A DNA stretch of 49,870 bases from an uncultured Litorivicinus sp. (GTDB lineage: Bacteria > Pseudomonadota > Gammaproteobacteria > Pseudomonadales > Litorivicinaceae): assembly GCA_902558075.1 (NCBI GenBank), contig CACECO010000009.1, forward strand, positions 1 to 49,870, read 5' to 3'. Below are positions 44,922-49,870 of the stretch, piece by piece. The stretch's first letter is position 1. Each line of letters starts with the position of its first letter. Below the pieces are notes generated by a model that did no database searches, had not been told where the DNA came from, and saw only the letters and a program-made list of their open reading frames with translations. A program made the position numbers and the translations under genes.

Positions 44922-45604
44922 AAGAGTTGTTAATTGAGCTTATAGGGGCACCTCTGGGTACCATCGTTTTTCAACTCATATTTGCGGCACAATACACCGT
45001 TTATCTGTCGCTCATCGCATTCGTTGGCGGGGGAATAGCTGCGGTCTTTATTACTTTGGCCAGGATCGCGCCCTACAAACCAATCCGATCAGCGGCTACC
45101 GGATACATATGGTTATTCCAGTCAACCCCGTTGCTCATGCTGTTATTTCTCTGTGGGCTCGGTTTTCCTCATTTATTTCAATTCCAAATATCTCCCTGGA
45201 CCGCGGCATCTGTCGCGCTCACGATTTTTACGTCGGCTTATCTTGCCGAGGTTTGGCGTGGCGCGATTGGTGCGGTAGAGACGGGCCAGTGGGAAGCCGG
45301 TAATGCTCTTAATTTAAGATACGTCGTCATGTTGCGGCGAATCGTCATTCCGCAGGCGATCAAGTTCGGACTGGCGCCAACGATTGGATTCCTCGTACAA
45401 ATTATCAAGGGAACCTCGCTCGCCTACATAATTGGGTTTCAGGATTTGATGCTGGTCGGTAAACGATGGGCGAATGCCCCTGTCGATGGCTCAGAGCCAT
45501 TTGTCATTTTTCCAATTATGGCGGTTCTTTATTTCTGTCTTTGTTATCCACTGGCGCTCTTCGCTCGGCAGCTGGAACAAAAAGCCCTGGCCCGAGGCCA
45601 GTAA
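44918..45604 (+). CDS. Polar amino-acid ABC transporter permease 2
   Basis: 228 residues, with TGYIWLFQSTPLLMLLFL and the EAA loop ETGQWEAGNALNLRYVVMLR. It pairs with permease 1 to form the channel. The GTG start overlaps the previous stop, indicating coupled translation. Confidence 0.9.
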   Translation: MKELLIELIGAPLGTIVFQLIFAAQYTVYLSLIAFVGGGIAAVFITLARIAPYKPIRSAATGYIWLFQSTPLLMLLFLCGLGFPHLFQFQISPWTAASVALTIFTSAYLAEVWRGAIGAVETGQWEAGNALNLRYVVMLRRIVIPQAIKFGLAPTIGFLVQIIKGTSLAYIIGFQDLMLVGKRWANAPVDGSEPFVIFPIMAVLYFCLCYPLALFARQLEQKALARGQ

Positions 45605-45625
45605 ATTCTAAAAGAGGAAACTTCT

Positions 45626-46411
45626 ATGAAAAATTTGTATTCAATTATCCGGTCGGGCCTTTTGGCTACGGCCCTGGTCAGCACTTCAGCTCTTGCTGAC
45701 CTCAGTGACATTCTGAGCTCTGGCAAGGTAAAAATTGCTGTGCCTGAAGCCTTTGCACCATTTGGGTCTGTAGGAGCGACAGGAGAGCATGAGGGCTACG
45801 ACGTTGATGTCGCGAAGCTTATCGCCAAGGATCTGGGTGTTGAGCTCGAGCTTGTCCCGGTTGTTTCAAAGCAGCGGATACCGTTCCTTGAGACCGATCG
45901 AGTCGATCTTGTTATTTCGACGATGGGCGCTAACCCCTCCCGTGCGAAGTCGATCAATTTCTCTAGCGCATACGCGCCGTTTTATTCCGGAATTTTCGCA
46001 CCATCCACAGTTACTATTAATGGTGCCGCTGACCTAAAAGGTAAAACTGTTGGGGTGACATCTGGAAGCCTTGAGGATTTAGAACTAACAAGCATGGCTC
46101 CAGAGGGGACAAAGATTGTCCGGTTTGGCGACAATGCGGCCACTCTATCCGCATTTACATCGAAGCAAGTCGAGGTACTAGTGACTGGTAACACGGCGGC
46201 CGCCTCCCTGACAGCCAAGGACCCATCGCTAGATCTTGAGCGCAAGATGATCGTGAAGGATAGCCCGTGCTTCATTGGCGTGAAAAAAGGGAACGAGGAC
46301 TTACTTCGTTGGGTGAATGTATTTATCCTTCACAAAAAGTTGGGTGGAGACCTCAATAAAATCTCTCAGAAGTGGTTAGGGCAGGACCTTCCGCCACTCC
46401 CGTCTCTGTAA
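45626..46411 (+). CDS. Periplasmic amino-acid-binding protein of the ABC importer
   Basis: 261 residues of the SBP_bac_3 family. Signal peptide (about 1-25, ends STSALA). Family patterns are KVKIAVPEAFAPFG, the ligand loop YDVDVAKLIAKDLGV, and NPSRAKSINFSSAYAPFYSG with the Arg that holds the ligand carboxylate. GAGGAAAC lies upstream of the ATG. The ligand is probably a polar amino acid; no better guess is possible. Confidence 0.92.
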   Translation: MKNLYSIIRSGLLATALVSTSALADLSDILSSGKVKIAVPEAFAPFGSVGATGEHEGYDVDVAKLIAKDLGVELELVPVVSKQRIPFLETDRVDLVISTMGANPSRAKSINFSSAYAPFYSGIFAPSTVTINGAADLKGKTVGVTSGSLEDLELTSMAPEGTKIVRFGDNAATLSAFTSKQVEVLVTGNTAAASLTAKDPSLDLERKMIVKDSPCFIGVKKGNEDLLRWVNVFILHKKLGGDLNKISQKWLGQDLPPLPSL

Positions 46412-46420
46412 CAGAGTGGT

Positions 46421-46446
46421 GCGTGAGGGACCGATGTCTCTCACGC
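46421..46446 (+). promoter_or_regulatory. Intercistronic stem-loop between binding-protein and ATPase genes
   Basis: A 10-bp stem (gcgtgaggga with tctctcacgc, one G-U) closes a 6-base loop, 10 bp after the binding-protein stop. No T-run follows. Such hairpins protect or truncate mRNA so that binding protein is made in excess; that role is inference. Confidence 0.6.
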
Positions 46447-46474
46447 GCTGGTACTCTAAATTAAGGAAGATGGT

Positions 46475-47206
46475 TTGCCGATTGTTTCGATGAAAGCCGT
46501 GCAAAAGTGGTACGGAGATTATCACGCATTGAAGGATCTAGATTTTTCTGTCGAACAGGGGGAGCGAGTCGTTATTTGTGGCCCCTCGGGATCGGGCAAA
46601 TCGACACTGATCCGTTGTATCAATGGTCTAGAAACGTGTGACGCTGGATCAATCGTGGTGAATGGTATAGAGCTGACTCAACGATCGGATAGTGTGGCCA
46701 AGATACGTTCACTGGTGGGAATGGTTTTCCAGCAGTTTAACCTGTTTCCGCATCTTTCAGCGCTTGAAAATTGTACGCTAGCGTTGACTGAGGAGCTAGG
46801 TCTGACTCAACCTCAGGCAGACGAAAAGGCCATGCAATACCTCGACAGGGTCCGGATAGCGGACCAGGCCACTAAACGACCAGCCCAGTTGTCGGGCGGA
46901 CAACAGCAACGTGTCGCCATCGCCAGGGCCCTTTGCTTGGAACCAGAGTTAATGCTTTTTGACGAACCTACCTCGGCGCTCGACCCAGAAATGATCTCAG
47001 AGGTTTTAGAGACGATGGTAAGTCTCGCCGAGGACGGTATGAGCATGATTTGCGTGACACACGAGCTTGGTTTCGCTCGGGAGGTTGCTCATCGGATAAT
47101 TTTTATGGACGAGGGGGCCTTAGTGGAGGACAGAGACCCGGTTGGATTCTTCGAGCATCCAGATAACCCTCGCACTAAAAAATTCCTCAGCAAGATACTT
47201 CGATAA
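46475..47206 (+). CDS. Polar amino-acid ABC transporter ATP-binding protein (GlnQ/HisP type)
   Basis: 243 residues: Walker [11 protein letters not shown]-loop [16 protein letters not shown], signature [15 protein letters not shown], Walker [16 protein letters not shown] and H-loop [11 protein letters not shown]. It drives the two permeases. The TTG start has AAGGA about 8 bases upstream. A perfect 8-base inverted repeat (ATTTAGGG-T-CCCTAAAT, 47206-47222) begins at the last base of its stop codon. Confidence 0.93.
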   Translation: MPIVSMKAVQKWYGDYHALKDLDFSVEQGERVVICGPSGSGKSTLIRCINGLETCDAGSIVVNGIELTQRSDSVAKIRSLVGMVFQQFNLFPHLSALENCTLALTEELGLTQPQADEKAMQYLDRVRIADQATKRPAQLSGGQQQRVAIARALCLEPELMLFDEPTSALDPEMISEVLETMVSLAEDGMSMICVTHELGFAREVAHRIIFMDEGALVEDRDPVGFFEHPDNPRTKKFLSKILR

Positions 47207-47294
47207 TTTAGGGTCCCTAAATATCCTCCTAGACGGCCTTACGATGTCCATAGCTTCGGTTGGAGGTGTAACTCTTTGCTCGATAATGTCTCCC

Positions 47295-47621
47295 TTATTC
47301 CCGACCCATACCTTTATATCCTAGGGCAACTTGTTCTTGAACTTTACCTGCGCGGTTGAGGTCAAATTCACTCAAAATATCGACCGTGGAATATGCGCCG
47401 CTCGCTAGCACCGCGGCCTTCGCTCCAATCGCTGAGGACGCATCCGGCAAATCCATGACTGCCACCATGTCATAGATTCCCTGACAGAACGTCATGTCTA
47501 ACACATTACCCCCCGACCCCGTAGCAACGATATCTGCCATCTTTCGTCTCTTTTCGTGGGATGTCGTGTGCATGTTACTCACCGACTCTGCACTCATGAT
47601 CCCTAAAAATATAAATTTCAT
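47295..47621 (-). CDS. GYD-domain protein
   Basis: 108 residues beginning MKFIFLGIMSAESV, with NVLDMTFCQGIYDMVAVMDL, the GYD fold of the protein at 10788-11111. I chose the ATG at 47621: AGGA lies about 8 bases upstream, whereas the ATG at 47636 has none. It is divergent from the HxlR regulator gene across 92 bp and may be its target. Function unknown. Confidence 0.7.
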   Translation of the reverse strand: MKFIFLGIMSAESVSNMHTTSHEKRRKMADIVATGSGGNVLDMTFCQGIYDMVAVMDLPDASSAIGAKAAVLASGAYSTVDILSEFDLNRAGKVQEQVALGYKGMGRE

Positions 47622-47713
47622 TGAATGATTCCTCATTAAGTTTTTAAAAGTAAATGGAAAGTTTTTTCGATAACCGAGGTTATCTTCAAACCAATCCAGA
47701 GGTAAGAATTATT

Positions 47714-48061
47714 ATGAGTGTGTCATCGAAATGGTCAATAGCGGTGTGCTCGATAGGGCTGGCCTCAGAACTCGCGTGTGACAAATCGATGCCAATTATT
47801 CTTCGAGATATTGGCCTGCTCGAATGTCGCATATTTAATCAGCTTCTAAGGCAAAACTTGGACTGTATCTCCTCGGGCTCTCTCGCAACTAAGTTAAAAC
47901 GTCTCGAGCATGTTGGTCTGATTACAAACGTCCCAGCGAATGGACGCAACCAGAAGAACCTGTATTACTTGACAAAGTCAGGGATTGACTTCATGCCGGT
48001 ATTATCTGTCGTGGCAGGATGGTCCGCCAAGTGGCATCAACCGAGTGCTAAGTTTGTCTAG
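47714..48061 (+). CDS. HxlR-family transcriptional regulator
   Basis: 115 residues with the winged-helix pattern of HxlR proteins: SMPIILRDIGLLECRIFNQL, SGSLATKLKRLEHVGLIT and NLYYLTKSGIDFMPVL, ending WSAKW. The usual N-terminal redox Cys sits as AVCSIGL/LACDKS. The ATG at 47714 has GAGGTAA upstream; the ATG at 47654 adds 20 residues without a site. It may control the divergent GYD gene and the small gene at 48204, as HxlR proteins often act on neighbours; no operator was defined. Confidence 0.7.
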   Translation: MSVSSKWSIAVCSIGLASELACDKSMPIILRDIGLLECRIFNQLLRQNLDCISSGSLATKLKRLEHVGLITNVPANGRNQKNLYYLTKSGIDFMPVLSVVAGWSAKWHQPSAKFV

Positions 48062-48203
48062 GCCCTCAGACCTTGTCTACCAGAGGCAGAGCCCGCTTTC
48101 CGGGCTACGGCCAAACAAACCTGGAGCGAAACAAATTGGAACCAATGTCGTGGATGCGACGAAACTCTGGGTCCGTTTAAGCTTCCTATGGTCAGGAGAT
48201 AGT

Positions 48204-48482
48204 CTAGTCGGCGACATTAGCCACCATCGGCATTTCCTTAATATCATTATGATAGAGCTCAGCCATTTCGCCCAACATAGATAATATTGCGGCTGGGCTT
48301 TCTGCCTTCCACCAGCAGTAAGTTACCATTTCGTCTGGGTTGCCCCAGTTCATTTGGAAGGACGCGCTGTCGCTTTTCATGTGCTCACGCATGTATTCCA
48401 GAGTGAGCTGGCTTGAGGCTTCAAAATGCTTCGCGCGATGCTCTTCAGACTTGAATGTGTGTGCGACCATATAATCTTTCAT
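48204..48482 (-). CDS. Small protein of unknown function (possible dimeric alpha/beta barrel)
   Basis: 92 residues starting MKDYMVAHTFKSEEHRAKHF and containing SASFQMNWGNPDEMVTYCWW, with a C-terminal EMAELYHNDIKEM. The beta-alpha-beta pattern resembles small ferredoxin-like dimeric barrels, but I do not recognise the family. Strong AAGGAG site 7 bases upstream. Convergent with the HxlR gene. Confidence 0.6.
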   Translation of the reverse strand: MKDYMVAHTFKSEEHRAKHFEASSQLTLEYMREHMKSDSASFQMNWGNPDEMVTYCWWKAESPAAILSMLGEMAELYHNDIKEMPMVANVAD

Positions 48483-48926
48483 CGAGATTCTCCTTACTAT
48501 ATTTGACTGCCTACTTGATTATCGCGTAGTCAGGTACAGTTATGAAATATATCTTAAACTAGTCTGAAATTTAGAGCTAAAACTAGCTTTATATTCTTTA
48601 TTACAAACGTGTTGGCTAAAGCCAAAAAAATTAACTTCTATCGATAGCCAGCTGACTGGAAGCCTCACAGTGCATCGGTCGATTTTCTCCAGAATCTTAC
48701 CGTAAGTGCGACTATATGATCGCTGATCTCTCTTTCTTCTAGCCTTATCGAAAACGTCAATACACAGCCTTCGAAGTAAAAAATACTTTGATCCTGATGT
48801 TAAATTACTTTAAATACAATTTCATTTCACCAGCTTAATCGTTGACCTTCCTGCAACTGGAAGGAAAATATTTCTGTAATCCTTAAAGAATTTTATCCAA
48901 ACCATAGAGAAGGAAGTGGGCTGTAA
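48483..48926. other. Upstream region of the CueR gene
   Basis: 444 bases, A/T-rich, no gene supported. It holds the promoter of the minus-strand small gene at its left end and the CueR operator described separately at its right end. Confidence 0.5.
48842..48873 (+). promoter_or_regulatory. CueR operator and MerR-type promoter
   Basis: CCTTCC-N7-GGAAGG (48846-48851 and 48859-48864) is the same dyad and spacing as the E. coli copA CueR box. It overlaps -35 TTGACC (48842-48847) and lies inside a long 20-base spacer before -10-like AATATT (48868-48873), as in MerR-type promoters. It reads toward the regulator gene, so autoregulation by copper is expected. Confidence 0.85.
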
Positions 48927-49322
48927 ATGTTGATTGGCAAGGCTTCAAAACAGACCGGGCTGAGCACTAAGACTATCAGGTTCTATTGCGATCGAAACCT
49001 AATCGCGCCTCGTCGGGATCCGTTCACAGGTTATCGATCTTTCACAGAGAATGATTTGGCCAAGTTACGGTTCTTAAAGAAAGCGAGGCAGCTTGATTTC
49101 AGTATTAAAGATTGTTCTGAATTGCTGATTCTCTATGAGCAGCCAGATCGTTCGAGTTTGGATGTGAAGATCATTGCCTCGAAGAAACTGAAAGAGCTGG
49201 ATGCGAAAGCAAACAAGCTTAATTCGCTTCGCAATCAACTGAAATTGCTTGTTGAACGCTGTTCTGGCGATCATCTGCCCGATTGTCCAATCTTGGATGC
49301 ATTGGCTGGGGAACGAAATTAA
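48927..49322 (+). CDS. cueR: Copper-responsive MerR-family regulator CueR
   Basis: 131 residues: MerR helix-turn-helix (IGKASKQTGLSTKTIRFYCD), a long dimer helix and the metal loop CSGDHLPDCPI with Cys112 and Cys120. Both numbers equal the Cu(I) ligands of E. coli CueR, and residue 77 is Ser as in CueR rather than Cys as in Zn sensors. It should activate promoters with stretched spacers when Cu(I), Ag(I) or Au(I) is present. Its own promoter has a textbook box. sodC follows 81 bp later, with a possible second operator, in place of the usual copA. Confidence 0.93.
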   Translation: MLIGKASKQTGLSTKTIRFYCDRNLIAPRRDPFTGYRSFTENDLAKLRFLKKARQLDFSIKDCSELLILYEQPDRSSLDVKIIASKKLKELDAKANKLNSLRNQLKLLVERCSGDHLPDCPILDALAGERN

Positions 49323-49336
49323 TTTGGGTCAAACGA

Positions 49337-49367
49337 TGTACTTGCCTGCCACTGGAGTCTTTATCGT
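49337..49367 (+). promoter_or_regulatory. Candidate second, weaker CueR-type promoter before sodC
   Basis: The 21 bases at 49340-49360 match 14 of 21 bases of the upstream CueR box, keeping the central TGCnACTGGA core. A -35-like TGTACT (49337-49342) and -10 TATCGT (49362-49367) are exactly 19 bases apart, the MerR-type spacing. The outer half of the right arm is poor, so binding is uncertain. Confidence 0.45.
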
Positions 49368-49403
49368 TTTATTCCTCAAATAAGTAACGTGTGGAGAGTT
49401 AAC

Positions 49404-49870
49404 ATGAGCGTCGGTAATCAGTTAATACGGTCGGTCGGAACAGTTTTATTGTGTTCAGCCTTAATGGCTGGGAATTCGTTTGCTGGTGGGCACGCCAAGG
49501 TAAAGGCGATTATCAAGGGTAGCGATGGACAGAGTAACGGCGTCGTTGAATTTTACGGAGTACCCGGCGGTGTCTTGATGGACGCTCAACTTAAAGGGCT
49601 CCCACCAGGCGAGCACGCCTTCCATATTCACGCAAACGGATCATGCACTCCTGACTTCAAAGCGGCTGGTGGTCACTTCAATCCCAAGGGTGTTGCACAC
49701 GGGCTTGGCGTTGGAAAGCACGCGGGTACCAACCCTAACATCCATGTGCCAGCAAATGGGTCGCTACGGATAGAGATCCTGAATACCAAGGTTTCCTTGG
49801 GTAGCGGCAGTGATAACGATATATTAAACAAGTCAATAATCTTGCATGCCAAGGGTGACGACTATAAGAG
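49404..49870 (+). CDS. sodC: Periplasmic Cu,Zn superoxide dismutase (3' end cut by window edge)
   Basis: 155 codons are present. Signal peptide (about 1-27, ends NSFAG), then the SodC barrel. Copper ligands are His74 and His76 (FHIH), bridging His91 (GGHFNP) and His148 (IILHAK); zinc ligands His91, His99 and His106. The usual zinc Asp in HxGD is Thr109 here (KHAGTNPN). Cys81 starts the conserved disulfide loop. It removes superoxide in the periplasm. A GGAGAG site precedes the ATG. It is downstream of cueR, implying copper-linked expression. Confidence 0.92.
   Translation, partial: MSVGNQLIRSVGTVLLCSALMAGNSFAGGHAKVKAIIKGSDGQSNGVVEFYGVPGGVLMDAQLKGLPPGEHAFHIHANGSCTPDFKAAGGHFNPKGVAHGLGVGKHAGTNPNIHVPANGSLRIEILNTKVSLGSGSDNDILNKSIILHAKGDDYK

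Noticed and set aside
48090-48106. Perfect 6-bp hairpin AGCCCG-CTTTC-CGGGCT as terminator of the HxlR gene
   Set aside because: No T-run on either strand; it may be a degraded terminator but cannot be claimed.

Overview
The window looks like chromosomal DNA of a free-living, probably marine proteobacterium, most likely gammaproteobacterial (inference). Reasons: a glucosylglycerate osmolyte operon, a bacterial voltage-gated Na+ channel, a SoeABC-type sulfite dehydrogenase, alternative oxidase, PurT and DsbB, tight gene spacing and frequent GTG/TTG starts. I see no rRNA, tRNA, CRISPR array or intact insertion sequence. Genes are cut at both window edges: a class III cyclase on the left and sodC on the right.

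Layout. 1-4 kb (minus strand): a cyclic-nucleotide block with a partial soluble cyclase, an MBL-fold hydrolase, a double cNMP-binding-domain protein and a membrane adenylate cyclase. 4.4-12 kb (mostly plus): alternative oxidase, two small membrane proteins, a broken GFA gene, an unassigned 256-residue protein, a redoxin, a PhoD-like phosphatase, a GYD-domain protein and a PsiE-like protein, separated by long gene-poor stretches. 12.3-16.1 kb: a three-gene operon for making (GpgS, phosphatase) and phosphorolysing (GH13_18) glucosylglycerate. 16.2-25.8 kb: class II aldolase, BT1-type transporter, Atm1-type ABC exporter, Tat-exported intradiol dioxygenase, gamma-glutamyltransferase, purT. 26-29.5 kb: a 26-residue membrane protein with its own terminator, the Na+ channel, mercaptopyruvate sulfurtransferase and thiolase. 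30-36 kb: TauE-type exporter, soeABC and dsbB. 37-44 kb: GlcG-like protein, DUF1643 protein, small secreted proteins, glycerophosphodiesterase, Fpr, a beta-hydroxyacid dehydrogenase and an EamA permease. 44.2-47.2 kb: a complete polar amino-acid ABC importer. 47.3-48.5 kb: a GYD protein, an HxlR regulator and a small protein. 48.8-49.9 kb: a CueR regulator with a textbook operator, followed by sodC with a possible second, weaker operator.

Two themes stand out. First, gene decay: at least seven genes survive only as remnants (redoxin copy, GFA, PPOX/HugZ-like, SulP, HTH regulator, alpha/beta hydrolase, GNAT). Several still carry a good ribosome-binding site or readable homology across stops and frameshifts, which suggests recent and continuing genome erosion. 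Second, several compact regulatory modules can be read from sequence: the cyclic-nucleotide block, the CueR-sodC pair, and the small membrane protein divergent to the Na+ channel. All functional statements are sequence readings without database searches.
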